From Bradyrhizobium sp. ISRA430 (lineage in GTDB: Bacteria; Pseudomonadota; Alphaproteobacteria; Rhizobiales; Xanthobacteraceae): a stretch of DNA of 64,000 bases. Below are positions 47,506-57,633 of the stretch, piece by piece; positions within the stretch are counted from its first letter, which is position 1; every line of letters starts with the position of its first letter. The notes beneath the pieces are model-generated. The model had not been told where the DNA came from. It saw only the letters and a list, made by a program, of their open reading frames with translations, and did no database searches. A program made the translations under genes and the position numbers. Location: assembly GCF_029909975.1 (NCBI RefSeq), contig NZ_CP094516.1:558001-622000 (forward strand). Direction: 5' to 3'.

Positions 47506-48714
47506 CGCGGGCTCGGCGCGAACGGCCTTCTGATCGGGCGCTTTGGGCGAGGACTTGCTGACGCCCGCATCTTTCCGCAGCCAACGCTCCGCGGCTTCGC
47601 GGCCGCTCCGGTGCAACAAACGGATGAAGCCGCGGCCGAGATCGGCGGATGAGCGTTGCGCCAATCCCTCGATCTCATCTTCCGCTGCAAGCCGAAACAG
47701 GCGCAAATCCGGTGCGGCGTGCGGCCGCGCCCATTCCAGCGCCGCGACTTCTGCATTGAGGGCGGCATTGGCCGCGATCTGATCGAGCCGGCGATCGATC
47801 GCCGCGAGCGTGATCGGCACATAGCTGTCGCGTGCCGGCGTGACCTGGACCAGCAGGAGGTCGGAGGCCGTCGAATGCTGCGCCAGCCGCAGCAGCGGCG
47901 GGTTGCCGCCAAAGCCGCCGTCCCAATAGGCCTCGCCGTCGATCTCGATGGCGCAGTGAACCAGAGGCGGGCAGGTCGAGGCCAGCGCGACATCGGCGGT
48001 GATCGCGTCATTGCCGAAGATCTGCTGCTGCCCGTCGCGGATCCGCGTCGCCGCGATCAGGAGCTTTGGGCATCCCGCCTGGCACAGAGCGGCAAAATTG
48101 ATGTCGCGCGACAGCGCCTGCCGCAGCGGATCGAGGTCGAACGGATCGAACTGTCCGGAGCGAAGCGTCGGCCCGAACGCGACCGAGCTTCCCGCCGGCG
48201 AAAACCCGCCGACCAGCATCAGCGAACGGAACGAGGCCTCATGCATCAGCCGGACCCAGAACCGGTTCAGCCGGGCGCGGGCAGCTTCGCGTCCGCCCTC
48301 GGCGAGACCGGAGGCGAGCAGCAGTGCGTTGATGGCGCCCGCACTGGCGCCGCTGATGGTGTTGATCTCGATGGCTGGCTCTTCCAGGAGCCGCTCCAGC
48401 ACGCCCCAGGTGAAGGCGGCGAAGGTGCCGCCACCCTGGAGCGCCAGCGACAGTTTTTGCGGAGGCCATTGCTCGGAGCGGACTCTCGTCGGCGTGCGCG
48501 CGGCGACGGCGGTCACGGAGACGATCGGAGCAGGTGCCTGCACCACAGGATCAGGCGTCCGCTGGTGCGGCGAGGAGGGAGCTGGCACCGGAGCGGGGGA
48601 TGGCGAGGGGGCGCCGGACCAGATGTCTGCTGCGGCGAGCAGCATGCTTGCAGGCGTGCGCGCGGCACCCTGCAAACCACCTTCGTCATGCGTGCCGACA
48701 ATCTTCTCGCTCAT
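47497..48714 (-). CDS. Patatin-like phospholipase
   Basis: A 405-residue lipid acyl hydrolase. The oxyanion loop QGGGTFAA (about 93-100), nucleophile S124 in GASAG and the Asp of DGGFGGNPP (about 265) form the patatin Ser-Asp dyad. A Pro/Ala-rich N-terminal region of about 80 residues precedes it, with no signal peptide evident. It lies between plsY and dprA on the same strand and would hydrolyse acyl lipids. Confidence 0.9.
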   Translation of the reverse strand: MSEKIVGTHDEGGLQGAARTPASMLLAAADIWSGAPSPSPAPVPAPSSPHQRTPDPVVQAPAPIVSVTAVAARTPTRVRSEQWPPQKLSLALQGGGTFAAFTWGVLERLLEEPAIEINTISGASAGAINALLLASGLAEGGREAARARLNRFWVRLMHEASFRSLMLVGGFSPAGSSVAFGPTLRSGQFDPFDLDPLRQALSRDINFAALCQAGCPKLLIAATRIRDGQQQIFGNDAITADVALASTCPPLVHCAIEIDGEAYWDGGFGGNPPLLRLAQHSTASDLLLVQVTPARDSYVPITLAAIDRRLDQIAANAALNAEVAALEWARPHAAPDLRLFRLAAEDEIEGLAQRSSADLGRGFIRLLHRSGREAAERWLRKDAGVSKSSPKAPDQKAVRAEPALV

Positions 48715-48863
48715 TCTGAGCTACCGCGTAACGCCATCTTCGCCGTCAGGATGACAGGCCCCGAACCCGTTGGCCACTCCAGCCGGGAATCGGCCGCGAG
48801 TTGCGAACAGGAATTGGCATATAATGCGGAGGGGGTGCGGCGATATCCGTACTTTTTCAGGCC

Positions 48864-49460
48864 TTACGTTTTCTGCCCGATCCGGCTCTCGGTGCCGGAC
48901 TGCAACCGCTTGATGTTCTCCCGGTGCATGTAGAACAGCAGCAGCGTCAGCACCGCGGCCAGCGATGCCAGGGCCGGGTGGCCGAACCACCACAGGAACA
49001 GCGGCGTGACGAAGCTCGCGACCAGAGCCGACAGCGAGGAGTAGCGCGTGGTGAAGGCGGTTGCGAGCCAGAGCAGGCAGAACACCACGGCACCCGGCCA
49101 GAACAGGCCGAGCAGGATTCCGATATAGACCGCGACGCCTTTGCCGCCTTTGAACTTGAGCCAGACCGGGAAGAGATGGCCGAGGAAGGCGCCGAGCCCC
49201 GCCAGCATCGCGGCATTGGGGCCTGCAACGGAGCCCGCGATCACCACTGCCGCAGTACCCTTGAGCGCGTCGAGCAACAGCGTCGCCGCAGCGAGTCCCT
49301 TGCGGCCCGTGCGCAACACGTTGGTGGCGCCGATATTGCCGGAGCCGATCGAACGCAGATCCTGCGTGCCGGCAAGCTTTGTCAGGACCAGTCCGAACGG
49401 GATCGAGCCGAGGAGATAGCCGATGACAAAGGCTACGGGGAGGAACGCTTCAAGCCCCAT
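48864..49460 (-). CDS. plsY: Glycerol-3-phosphate acyltransferase PlsY
   Basis: A 198-residue integral membrane protein with about five helices that transfers an acyl group from acyl-phosphate to glycerol-3-phosphate, the first step of phospholipid synthesis. Family motifs are visible: [27 protein letters not shown] and FKGGKGVAV. It lies 20 bases after the pyrC-like gene. Confidence 0.95.
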   Translation of the reverse strand: MGLEAFLPVAFVIGYLLGSIPFGLVLTKLAGTQDLRSIGSGNIGATNVLRTGRKGLAAATLLLDALKGTAAVVIAGSVAGPNAAMLAGLGAFLGHLFPVWLKFKGGKGVAVYIGILLGLFWPGAVVFCLLWLATAFTTRYSSLSALVASFVTPLFLWWFGHPALASLAAVLTLLLFYMHRENIKRLQSGTESRIGQKT

Positions 49461-49480
49461 GGTCCACTCTCCATGCCAGC

Positions 49481-50788
49481 CTAGACATGCTCATAGACCG
49501 TCCGCCCGCCGACGATGGTACGCATCACGCGCCCTGTAAAGCGGGCTTCGTCGAACGGGGTGTTCTTGCATGGCGATTTGAGATCGACGGGATCGACGAC
49601 CCAAGGCGTATCGGGATCGACCACGATGACGTCCGCCGGCGCGCCCGGGCGCAAGGTTCCACCCGGCAGGCCAAGCAGCTCGGCAGGCCGGGTCGACATC
49701 GCGCGGATCAGCGTCTTCAGTTCCATCTCGCCATTATGCACCAGCCTGAGACCCGCCGGCAGCATGGTCTCGAGGCCGACGGCACCGGAAGCGGCCTCTG
49801 CGAACGGCAGGCGCTTGACCTCGACGTCCTGCGGATTGTGGTCGGACATGATGACATCGACGAGGCCCGAGGCCACCGCCGCGACCAGCGCGCGGCGATC
49901 GTCCTCAGTGCGCAGCGGCGGCGACAGCTTCAGGAAGGTGCGGTAGGGCCCGATGTCGTTCTCGTTCAGCGCAATGTTGTTGATCGAGACCGAGGCGCTG
50001 ACGGAGAGCCCAGCGTCGCGGGCGCGCTTCAAAATGTCGAGGGAGTCGATGCAGGACAGCGAGGCCGCGTGGTAGCGGCCGCCGGTCAGCGCGACGAGCC
50101 GCATGTCGCGCTCCAGGATCACCGCTTCTGCGGCGTTGGGGATGCCCATCAGTCCGAGGCGGGTCGCGAATTCGCCTTCGTTCATCACGCCTTCGCCGAC
50201 GAGATCGGGGTCCTCGGTGTGATGCACGATCAGCGCATCGAAATCGCGGGCATAGGTCAACGCGCGGCGCATCACCTGCGCGTTGGTCACGCTCCTGTCG
50301 CCATCGCTGAAGGCGACGGCGCCGGCGGCCTTGAGCAGGCCGAACTCGGTCATTTCCTCGCCGCGCAGACCCTTCGTCAGTGCGGCCATCGGCTGGATAT
50401 TGACGATCGCGGTGTCGCGGGCTCTGCGCATCACGAAATCGACGGTTGCCGAATTGTCGATGACGGGCGAGGTGTCGGGCTGGCAGATGATGGTGGTGAC
50501 GCCGCCGGTCGCGGCCGCCTGGCTTGCGGAGGCGAAGGTCTCGCGGTGGCTGAAGCCCGGCTCGCCGACGAAGGCGCGCATATCGACGAGGCCCGGGGCG
50601 ACGATCTTGCCGGAGCAGTTGACGATGTCGGTGCCTTCGGGGACGCCGGCTGCGCCGATGCCGCGCCGGGTCTCGCGGATGATGCCATCGGCAATCAGGA
50701 CGTCGCCGATGCCGTCGAAATCCCGTGAGGGATCGACGACGCGGGCGTTGGCGAGCAGGATGGGGCGGCGGTCGATCAGCATCGGCAT
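49481..50788 (-). CDS. pyrC: Dihydroorotase-like protein lacking the HxH metal site (PyrC')
   Basis: A 435-residue amidohydrolase-fold protein directly after pyrB. In active dihydroorotases the motif is D-x-H-x-H-x-R-E-P-G; here residues 69-78 read [10 protein letters not shown], so both His and the Arg are replaced. The later metal His is also not evident near YHAASLS, although SDHNPQ keeps the catalytic Asp. It is best read as a non-catalytic PyrC' subunit that holds aspartate carbamoyltransferase together, as in Pseudomonas, with the working dihydroorotase elsewhere. Its ATG overlaps the pyrB stop by one base. Confidence 0.9.
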   Translation of the reverse strand: MPMLIDRRPILLANARVVDPSRDFDGIGDVLIADGIIRETRRGIGAAGVPEGTDIVNCSGKIVAPGLVDMRAFVGEPGFSHRETFASASQAAATGGVTTIICQPDTSPVIDNSATVDFVMRRARDTAIVNIQPMAALTKGLRGEEMTEFGLLKAAGAVAFSDGDRSVTNAQVMRRALTYARDFDALIVHHTEDPDLVGEGVMNEGEFATRLGLMGIPNAAEAVILERDMRLVALTGGRYHAASLSCIDSLDILKRARDAGLSVSASVSINNIALNENDIGPYRTFLKLSPPLRTEDDRRALVAAVASGLVDVIMSDHNPQDVEVKRLPFAEAASGAVGLETMLPAGLRLVHNGEMELKTLIRAMSTRPAELLGLPGGTLRPGAPADVIVVDPDTPWVVDPVDLKSPCKNTPFDEARFTGRVMRTIVGGRTVYEHV

Positions 50789-51735
50789 CACGCGTTCGGC
50801 AAGTTGCGGGCGAGCGCTTCCAGTACGGCCATGCGCACGGCGACGCCCATTTCCACTTGTTCGCGGATCAGGGACTGCGCCCCGTCGGCGACGGCGGAGT
50901 CGATCTCCACGCCACGGTTCATGGGACCGGGATGCATCACGAGTGCGTCCGGCTTGGCGTAAGCGAGCTTCTTCTGGTCGAGCCCGAAATAGTTGAAGTA
51001 CTCGCTTGACGACGGCACGAAGGAGCCGTTCATCCGCTCGCGCTGGAGCCGCAGCATCATGACGATGTCGGCGCCCTCCAGCCCCTCGCGCATGTCGCGC
51101 GCGACCTCGACGCCCATCCGCTCGATCCCGGGCGGCAGCAGCGTGGAGGGGCCGACGACGCGGACACGGGCGCCCATGGTGTTGAGCAGGATGATGTTGG
51201 AGCGGGCAACGCGCGAATGCAGCACGTCGCCGCAGATCGCGACCACGAGTCCCTCGATCCGGCCCTTGTTGCGGCGGATGGTCAGCGCGTCGAGCAGGGC
51301 TTGCGTGGGATGCTCATGCGCGCCGTCGCCGGCATTGATCACGGAACCGTCAACCTTGCGCGCCAGCAGTTCCACCGCGCCGGAGGCGTGATGGCGCACC
51401 ACCAGGATGTCCGGATGCATCGCGTTCAACGTGACCGCGGTGTCCATCAGCGTTTCGCCCTTGCGGATCGAGGACGATGACACCGACATGTTCATGACGT
51501 CGGCGCCCAGCCGCTTGCCGGCAAGCTCGAACGAGGACTGGGTCCGGGTCGAGGCCTCGAAGAACAGGTTCACTTGCGTCCGTCCACGCAGGACGGTGCG
51601 CTTCTTGTCAACCTGGCGGTTGAGCTCGACATACTCTTCGGACAGGTCGAGAAGGCCGGTGATGTCGGCCGCGGAAAGGCCCTCGATGCCCAGCAAATGC
51701 CGGTGGCCGAGGACGAAGGTCGATTTCGATGTCAT
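50788..51735 (-). CDS. pyrB: Aspartate carbamoyltransferase catalytic subunit
   Basis: A 315-residue ATCase that makes carbamoyl-aspartate for pyrimidine synthesis. The carbamoyl-phosphate site [13 protein letters not shown] (about 56-68), HPTQALLDA, and the C-terminal [11 protein letters not shown] are present. It is the first gene of the minus-strand series and is translationally linked to the pyrC-like gene. Start chosen at [10 protein letters not shown]. Confidence 0.96.
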   Translation of the reverse strand: MTSKSTFVLGHRHLLGIEGLSAADITGLLDLSEEYVELNRQVDKKRTVLRGRTQVNLFFEASTRTQSSFELAGKRLGADVMNMSVSSSSIRKGETLMDTAVTLNAMHPDILVVRHHASGAVELLARKVDGSVINAGDGAHEHPTQALLDALTIRRNKGRIEGLVVAICGDVLHSRVARSNIILLNTMGARVRVVGPSTLLPPGIERMGVEVARDMREGLEGADIVMMLRLQRERMNGSFVPSSSEYFNYFGLDQKKLAYAKPDALVMHPGPMNRGVEIDSAVADGAQSLIREQVEMGVAVRMAVLEALARNLPNA

Positions 51736-51859
51736 TAAAAGCAGAGCTATAGGCGGGGATGGGTGAGGGGGCAAGGGCCAAAGCTGAGGAAGTGAGTTAT
51801 CCCCCGATCAGTCCCGGGTGTCGTGCGGCGCGCCCCTATCTGATGTGTCGCAGCTCTCC

Positions 51860-51986
51860 GTCATGCCTGGGCTTGTCTCGGACATCCACGCCCTTTTTGC
51901 GTCAAATGCGATAGAAGATCGTGGACGGCCGGGCATAGGCGAGCGGAAGCGACGCCGTCCTTCGGACGGCTATGCCCGGCCATGAC
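51860..51986. repeat. Palindromic intergenic repeat, family 4
   Basis: Ends GTCATGCCTGGGC and GCCCGGCCATGAC are imperfectly complementary, and the middle has GATCGTGGACGGCCGGGCATA and GACGGCTATGCCCGGCC halves plus a CCGTCCTTCGGACGG hairpin. It occupies about half of the pyrB-dipeptidase gap and its last bases hold the first ATG of the next gene. Confidence 0.75.
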
Positions 51987-52752
51987 GATGTGGGGGCTTT
52001 CGTTGAAGACAACTCTGACAGCGCTCTTGGCCGCAATAACGATCAGCGCAGCCCACGCCCAGTCGCTGCCCGGCGGCTTCGTCTATTTACGCGACATCGA
52101 TCCCACGATCATCCAGGACATCCGCTACGCCTCCGCCAACAATTTCGTCGGCCGTCCACTCAATGGCTATGGCGCGGGCGAGTGCGTGGTGAAGCGGGAG
52201 GTTGGGATGCGGCTGAAGGCGGTTCAGCAGGAACTCGCCAGCCAAAATCTCTCGCTCAAGATGTTCGACTGCTACCGGCCGGCGCGCGCGTCCCTTGACA
52301 TGGTCGCGTGGTCGCAGAACGGGCGGGAGACGGCCGCCGAGCGGCGCTACAATCCAAAAATTCCCAAGACCGAGCTGTTTCGCCTCGGCTACATCGCGAG
52401 CCGCTCGCAGCATTCCACCGGCGCCGCGCTCGACCTGACGCTGGTCGATCTCAAGGCCGACAATTCCGCCAAATTCGATCGATCAAAAGCCTATGCCGAC
52501 TGCACCGCGCCGGTCGAGGCCCGGCCACCCGAAGGCAGCGTCGACATGGGCACCGGCTACGACTGCACCGATGTGAAGGGCCACACCGCGGCACGGTCGA
52601 TCACGCCGGAGCAGCGCGCCTGGCGCAAGAGGCTGGTGGCCGCCATGGCCAGGCAAGGCTTTGTGAACTATTCGAAGGAGTGGTGGCATTTTTCCCTGCC
52701 GGGGGCAGGCGGGGCGGCCTATGATTTCCCGATCCAGCCGCGGCGGAACTGA
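51982..52752 (+). CDS. M15 family D-alanyl-D-alanine dipeptidase (VanX-like)
   Basis: A 256-residue periplasmic zinc peptidase with a signal peptide ending near AHAQ. The M15D signature S-x-H-x2-G-x-A-x-D is SQHSTGAALD, and the second His-Glu site is KEWWHF. It would split D-Ala-D-Ala released during wall turnover. The first ATG (51982) falls in the end of a palindromic repeat and 51988 is an alternative. The next gene starts 20 bases later, so they may be one transcript. Confidence 0.9.
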   Translation: MTMWGLSLKTTLTALLAAITISAAHAQSLPGGFVYLRDIDPTIIQDIRYASANNFVGRPLNGYGAGECVVKREVGMRLKAVQQELASQNLSLKMFDCYRPARASLDMVAWSQNGRETAAERRYNPKIPKTELFRLGYIASRSQHSTGAALDLTLVDLKADNSAKFDRSKAYADCTAPVEARPPEGSVDMGTGYDCTDVKGHTAARSITPEQRAWRKRLVAAMARQGFVNYSKEWWHFSLPGAGGAAYDFPIQPRRN

Positions 52753-52772
52753 TTCCGGTCCGAGGACACGCC

Positions 52773-54416
52773 ATGACCCAGCCGAGCTTCGCAACCCACG
52801 AGGTCTTCAACCAGTCGCCGCCCTTCGAGGACGTCGATCTCTTTGGAACGGACCGTCCTCTGGTCGAGGCGGTGAAGGGCAATGGCGGTGCCGCCGCGGA
52901 ACAGGAGCTCTCCGACTTCGGCAAGCACTGGGGCTCGGCGGCGATGGCCGAGCGCGGGCGCGTGGCCAACGAGAACACGCCAAAGCTGCGCACCTTCGAT
53001 TCCAAAGGCAACCGCCGCGACCAGGTCGAGTTTCATCCCGCCTATCATGAGTTGATGGCGCACAGCGCGCATGCCGGCGTGCACAATTCCACCTGGACTG
53101 TGGATGGGAAACCTTCGGGCGATGCTGCCGAGGTCATCCGCGCGGCAAAATTCTACATCGCCGCGCAGGTCGAGACCGGCCATCTCTGCCCGATCACGAT
53201 GACGCGTGCCTCCGTCGCAGCGTTGGCGCTGCAACCCGACTTGCTTGCGCGCGTGATGCCGGTGCTGTCGACGCAAAGCTATGATCCTGCCTTCGCGCCA
53301 TGGTGGCAGAAGCGCGGCATGACGCTCGGCATGGGCATGACCGAGAAGCAGGGTGGCACTGACGTCCGCGCCAACATGAGCCGCGCCGCGCGCGATGGGA
53401 ACGCCTATCTGATCACGGGCCACAAATGGTTCATGTCCGCGCCGATGTGCGATGCCTTTCTCGTGCTCGCGCAGGCCGAGAACGGGTTGACCTGCTTCTT
53501 CATGCCGCGCTTTGCACCGGACGGATCGGTGAACGCGCTCCAGTTTCAGCGGCTGAAGGACAAGCTCGGTAATCGCTCGAATGCCTCATCGGAGGTCGAG
53601 TTCGTCGGCGCCTATGCCGAACGGGTGGGCGAGGAGGGCAAGGGCATCCGCACCATCATCCAGATGGTGCAGCTCACGCGGCAGGATTGCGCGATCGCCT
53701 CCAGCGGACTGATGCGTTCGGGCCTTGCCCACGCGCTGCACCATGCACGTCATCGCAGCGTGTTCCAGAAGCATCTGGCCGATCAGCCGCTGATGCAGGC
53801 GGTGCTGTCGGACATGGCGCTGCATGTGGAAGCGAGCGTCGCCTTGGTGATGCGCCTCTGCCGCGCCTTCGATCGCACGCCGCGCGATCCGACCGAAGCC
53901 GCCTACATGCGGCTGCTGACGCCCGCGATCAAATACTGGACCTGCAAGACCGCACCAGGCTTCCTCTACGAGGCGATGGAATGCCTCGGCGGCAACGGCT
54001 ACGTCGAAGAGGGCATTTTGGCGCGCCACTATCGCGAGGCGCCGGTCAACGCGATCTGGGAAGGTTCGGGCAACGTGATGTGTCTCGACGTGCTCCGTGC
54101 GCTGGCGCGGGAGCCGGATGCGGCGATGGCGGTCCTGCAGGGGCTCGTTGCGGAGGCAAAGGGCTTGTCCGGAGCAGGTGAGGCGGCCGCTTTCATCGGC
54201 AACACCTTTCGCCGCGCGGATGGCGAGCGCGTCGCGCGCCTTGCGGTCGAGAAGCTTGCACTGCTTGCCGCCGCCGCCGCGCTCAACGGCGTCTCACCCC
54301 GCCACGCCGAGCTGTTCGCCGCCACGCGCCTCGCCGCGAACCACGCCAGCATGTATGGAGCGGTGGAGCTGGAGAGCGGAGATGTTCGGGCGCTGCTGGA
54401 ACGGGCGCTGCCGTGA
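52773..54416 (+). CDS. aidB: AidB-type acyl-CoA dehydrogenase
   Basis: A 547-residue flavoprotein. The N-terminal HEVFNQSPPFEDVDLF and EFHPAYHELMAHS segments are characteristic of AidB, the alkylation-induced acyl-CoA dehydrogenase relative, and GMGMTEKQGGTDVRAN and ECLGGNGYVEEG are acyl-CoA dehydrogenase motifs. AidB protects DNA from alkylation; it also shows weak isovaleryl-CoA dehydrogenase activity. No ada or alkB is adjacent. Confidence 0.92.
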   Translation: MTQPSFATHEVFNQSPPFEDVDLFGTDRPLVEAVKGNGGAAAEQELSDFGKHWGSAAMAERGRVANENTPKLRTFDSKGNRRDQVEFHPAYHELMAHSAHAGVHNSTWTVDGKPSGDAAEVIRAAKFYIAAQVETGHLCPITMTRASVAALALQPDLLARVMPVLSTQSYDPAFAPWWQKRGMTLGMGMTEKQGGTDVRANMSRAARDGNAYLITGHKWFMSAPMCDAFLVLAQAENGLTCFFMPRFAPDGSVNALQFQRLKDKLGNRSNASSEVEFVGAYAERVGEEGKGIRTIIQMVQLTRQDCAIASSGLMRSGLAHALHHARHRSVFQKHLADQPLMQAVLSDMALHVEASVALVMRLCRAFDRTPRDPTEAAYMRLLTPAIKYWTCKTAPGFLYEAMECLGGNGYVEEGILARHYREAPVNAIWEGSGNVMCLDVLRALAREPDAAMAVLQGLVAEAKGLSGAGEAAAFIGNTFRRADGERVARLAVEKLALLAAAAALNGVSPRHAELFAATRLAANHASMYGAVELESGDVRALLERALP

Positions 54417-54439
54417 ATTCTCCGGCGACTTGTTGCTCC

Positions 54440-54478
54440 GTCTTTCCGGGTTCGCCCTTTGGGCGCCCCGGAATGATT
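54440..54478. repeat. Fragment of palindromic repeat family 2
   Basis: GTCTTTCCGGG...CCCCGGAATGAT is a shortened version of the family at 17648 and 34334, with a CGCCCTTTGGGCG hairpin in the middle. It lies between aidB and the first CPBP gene. Confidence 0.55.
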
Positions 54479-54500
54479 GCTTCCTAACGAAAGCCTCCTG

Positions 54501-55271
54501 ATGGACACCCTCAATCCCCAACACCCGCCACTGATCATGTCGCCTGCGGACCACAAGCCGCGCGTCTGGAAATTCTGGGGCACGGCGCTGTGGGGTGTCC
54601 TCGTCTTCGTTGCGATGTTCGTCGGGCAGGTCGGGGCGATCGTCGTTCTCGTGGCGCTTCGCGGCCACCCGATCGACCTGGCCTCGATTGAGCTCGTTGG
54701 CCACGAGCCTCAGGCGCTCGCGCTGTCGGTGATCATGGGCCTGCCGGCGACGCTGGCGGCGGTCTGGCTCGCCGTCTGCCTCAAGCGCGCATCCTTCGTC
54801 GACTATCTCGCGCTGCGCTGGCCGTCCTGGAAGCAACTCCTGGTCGGCGCCATCGGTCTCCTCCTGCTGGTGCTGGCCTGGGAGACAATGTCGCGGGCGC
54901 TCGGCCGCGAGGCGACGCCGGGGTTCATGACCGATCTCCTGAAATCGGGCCGCGACAAGGGAGCAGCAGTGTTGCTGCTGCTCGCCTTCAGCGTCGCCGC
55001 GCCGATGTCCGAGGAAGTGCTCGCGCGCGGTTTCCTCTATCGGGGCTGGTCGGCAAGCTTCCTGCGCGTGCCCGGCGCGATCATCCTGTCGTCGCTGGTC
55101 TGGACGGTCGTGCATCTGCAGTACGACATGTACTTCCTCGCAGAGGTCTTCACGATCGGCGTGTGGTTCGGCTATATGCGCTATCGCGCCAACTCGCTGT
55201 GGCTCACCATCGTGCTGCATGCGCTGAACAATATGACCGCGGTGGTGCTGACGATGTGGCTGGGCAGTTAG
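54501..55271 (+). CDS. CPBP family intramembrane protease (copy 1)
   Basis: A 256-residue protein with several membrane helices. The CPBP/Abi motifs are EEVLARGFLYRGW (residues about 172-184, giving EExxxR), the mid-membrane WTVVHLQYD and the final HALNN. Related proteins are glutamic intramembrane peptidases (RceI1-like). A short N-terminal motif WKFWGTALWG is echoed in the next gene as WDFWETTLI. Substrate unknown. Confidence 0.9.
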   Translation: MDTLNPQHPPLIMSPADHKPRVWKFWGTALWGVLVFVAMFVGQVGAIVVLVALRGHPIDLASIELVGHEPQALALSVIMGLPATLAAVWLAVCLKRASFVDYLALRWPSWKQLLVGAIGLLLLVLAWETMSRALGREATPGFMTDLLKSGRDKGAAVLLLLAFSVAAPMSEEVLARGFLYRGWSASFLRVPGAIILSSLVWTVVHLQYDMYFLAEVFTIGVWFGYMRYRANSLWLTIVLHALNNMTAVVLTMWLGS

Positions 55272-55373
55272 GCGGGCGCTTGCCACAAGTTCTGTGACGA
55301 TCCGATAGGTACCTCGCCGCCACCGGCGCCATTGGTCATTGACGGCCGGCAAAACGGTTCTGTACTCTGGGTA

Positions 55374-55398
55374 GAGTAAATATTTTACTCTCTTAAGA
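55374..55398. promoter_or_regulatory. AT-rich palindromes upstream of the second CPBP gene
   Basis: GAGTAAA-TAT-TTTACTC (55374-55390) is a perfect 7-base inverted repeat, and CTCTTAAGAG (55389/90-55399) is a second palindrome touching it. They lie 10-35 bases before the ATG of the second CPBP gene and could be an operator or promoter element. Confidence 0.5.
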
Positions 55399-55408
55399 GT
55401 TGTCTTTT

Positions 55409-56170
55409 ATGACGGATCTCAAAAACGTTAGCGGTCGCGTCCCAGTCTCGCCGTTGGCGCGTCGGACCTGGGACTTCTGGGAGACAACGCTCATAGCCTT
55501 GATCGCAGATGGCGCTTTCGTTCTGACGGGCGGAGTGGTCGTGAGCATCATCCTGGCCGTCAAAGCCGGGCCGAAGATATTAGCTCCAGGGGAACTCCAG
55601 GCGTTGGCGTCACAGGGGCGTTGGTATGGCGTCTGGCTCATCGCGGGGACGTTGCCTGCCATCGCGGTGCTCTGGATTGCGATCCGCATGGCCGGCAGAG
55701 AGTTTGGCGAGTATCTCGCTCTGAATTGGCCAACCGGCGGCGAGATAGTGCGCGCCCTCGCCATCACGACGATCTTTTTGTCAATCGAGGGATTCGTGCT
55801 CTCGAAGATGGGTGCGGCAGGAGGATATCAGCCCGATCCCATGCTCGTTGTCGGAGGGGCCGCGGGATTGCTCGCGTGGCTCATTGGAGGCTGTATCGCT
55901 GGACCTCTCGTCGAAGAGTTTGTTGTTCGCGGCTTCTTGTTCCGCGGCTGGTCGCAATCTTCTCTGGGCCCGATCGGGGCTATTGTCCTGACATCCGCAG
56001 TATGGGCAATGAACCATACCCAGTACGATTGGTTCGGGCGCCTGCTTATTTTCGCTTTCGGACTTGTTCTTGGCTACCTTCGATGGACCAGCAATTCCAC
56101 ATGGCCCACGGTGGTGGCCCATTCGGCCTGCAACACCTTCATCCTTTTTACATTGGGGCGCTACGTCTAG
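55409..56170 (+). CDS. CPBP family intramembrane protease (copy 2)
   Basis: A 253-residue paralogue of the preceding gene: EEFVVRGFLFRGWSQ (about 168-182), WAMNHTQYDW and HSACN carry the same catalytic residues. The two differ at most other positions and composition here is somewhat less GC-rich. ATG 55409 is preferred over TTG 55400. Its stop overlaps that of the converging AEC transporter by four bases. Confidence 0.9.
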   Translation: MTDLKNVSGRVPVSPLARRTWDFWETTLIALIADGAFVLTGGVVVSIILAVKAGPKILAPGELQALASQGRWYGVWLIAGTLPAIAVLWIAIRMAGREFGEYLALNWPTGGEIVRALAITTIFLSIEGFVLSKMGAAGGYQPDPMLVVGGAAGLLAWLIGGCIAGPLVEEFVVRGFLFRGWSQSSLGPIGAIVLTSAVWAMNHTQYDWFGRLLIFAFGLVLGYLRWTSNSTWPTVVAHSACNTFILFTLGRYV

Positions 56171-57096
56171 CGCGCAGCAACCAGCGCGATCGTGATCGGC
56201 ATCGTCACCGCTGCCAAAATCGTCTGCAGCGTGATGATCTGCGCCAGCAGCGGCGCGTCGCCGCCCATCTGGCGGGCGAGCACATAGGCGCTGGGCGAGG
56301 TCGGCACCGCGGCGCAGATCGCGACGATCGCGAGGCTGTTGCCGGTCAGGCCGAACCAGGCGGCCAGCGCCAGTGCGAGCACGGGCATCAGCACCAGCTT
56401 GAACACCACGCCGATCGCTGCGCTCGCGCTGGGGCGAAGCAGGCCTTTGAGGTGCAGGCCGGCGCCGGTGACGAGCAGGCCGATTGCGAGTGAGGAGCGG
56501 CTCAGCGCATCCGCGACATCGTGCCAGATTTTTGGTAGCGGCAAATGGACGAGGTTGATGAAAAGACCGATGGCGCAGGCCCAGATCAGGGGATTGCACG
56601 CCACCGTCATGACGATGGCGCGCGCCGATTGCTTTTCCGGCGCGGCGTAGTGCGCGAGCACGGCGACGCTGAACACGTTGACCAGCGGAATGATTGCGAC
56701 CATCGCCACCGAGGCGAGCGCCAGCCCGACATCGCCGAACATATTGGCCGAGACGGAGAGCGCCACGTAGGTCTGCCAGCGGGTCGCGCCCTGGAAGATC
56801 GAAGAGAAGGCCGGGCCATCGATCTGGAGCCGCGCCAGGGCAGGGCGCAGCGCGAGGCACAGCAGCGACATCGTGAGCACTGACAACAGCAGCGCGCCTC
56901 CGACGCCGGCGACCGGCACCTTGCCGAGATCAGCCCTCACCAGCGTCTGGATCAGGAGCATCGGAAACAGCACGAAATAGGTCAGCCGCTCCAGCCCGTG
57001 CCATTGCGTGTCGAGCGGCATCAGGGTGCGCTTGAGCACGACGCCGAGCACGATGAGGATGAAGACCGGCAGAAGTGCCGCGATCACGACAATCAT
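56167..57096 (-). CDS. AEC family transporter (auxin efflux carrier-like permease)
   Basis: A 309-residue permease with about ten membrane segments, matching the AEC (malonate/auxin carrier-like) family. The N-terminal [21 protein letters not shown] and the broken helix [14 protein letters not shown] are typical. Substrate unknown. Its ATG overlaps the ruvX stop by four bases, so the two are co-translated. Confidence 0.88.
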   Translation of the reverse strand: MIVVIAALLPVFILIVLGVVLKRTLMPLDTQWHGLERLTYFVLFPMLLIQTLVRADLGKVPVAGVGGALLLSVLTMSLLCLALRPALARLQIDGPAFSSIFQGATRWQTYVALSVSANMFGDVGLALASVAMVAIIPLVNVFSVAVLAHYAAPEKQSARAIVMTVACNPLIWACAIGLFINLVHLPLPKIWHDVADALSRSSLAIGLLVTGAGLHLKGLLRPSASAAIGVVFKLVLMPVLALALAAWFGLTGNSLAIVAICAAVPTSPSAYVLARQMGGDAPLLAQIITLQTILAAVTMPITIALVAAR

Positions 57097-57590
57097 TGAT
57101 CAGCCGGTCCCGAGGCTGCGCGGAGATTGGCGAGCCTGTCGAGCGCGCCCTGCAGGATGAAGATCGCGGCGTGCTCGTCGATGACCTCGGCGCGCTTGGC
57201 GCGGCTGACGTCCATGCCGATCAGCTCCCGCTCGACCGCTGCCGTCGAGAGGCGCTCGTCCCACAAGCCGATCGGCAGCTCCGTGAGGCCGGCGAGGTTG
57301 CGGGCGAAGGCGCGGGTCGATTGCGCGCGTGGTCCCTCGCTGCCATCCATGTTGATGGGCAGTCCGAGCACGAAGCCGGCTGCCTTGCGCTCGCTCGCGA
57401 TCGCAAGCAGCCGGCCTGCGTCCTGCTTGAACGCCTTGCGCTGGATGGTCTCGACCCCGGTCGCGAGCCGGCGGTCAGGATCGGAGACGGCGACGCCGAT
57501 GGTCTTGGTGCCGAGGTCAAGCCCGATCAGCGCGCCGCGCGCGGACCAGTGGGTTGCAGCATCGACCAGGGACAGGATAGGAGCCGGCAT
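57093..57590 (-). CDS. ruvX: Holliday junction resolvase RuvX (YqgF)
   Basis: A 165-residue RNase H-fold nuclease. Its motifs are [16 protein letters not shown] (about 22-37), [21 protein letters not shown] and AEVIDEHAA, which hold the acidic metal ligands. It acts in rRNA maturation or Holliday junction resolution. Start at 57590 (MPAPILS); a start at 57608 is possible. It heads the ruvX-AEC pair. Confidence 0.93.
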   Translation of the reverse strand: MPAPILSLVDAATHWSARGALIGLDLGTKTIGVAVSDPDRRLATGVETIQRKAFKQDAGRLLAIASERKAAGFVLGLPINMDGSEGPRAQSTRAFARNLAGLTELPIGLWDERLSTAAVERELIGMDVSRAKRAEVIDEHAAIFILQGALDRLANLRAASGPADQ

Positions 57591-57633
57591 GGCATCAGCG
57601 CATAGCATGCGTCGCGCCGCGGAGTGAAGAACA

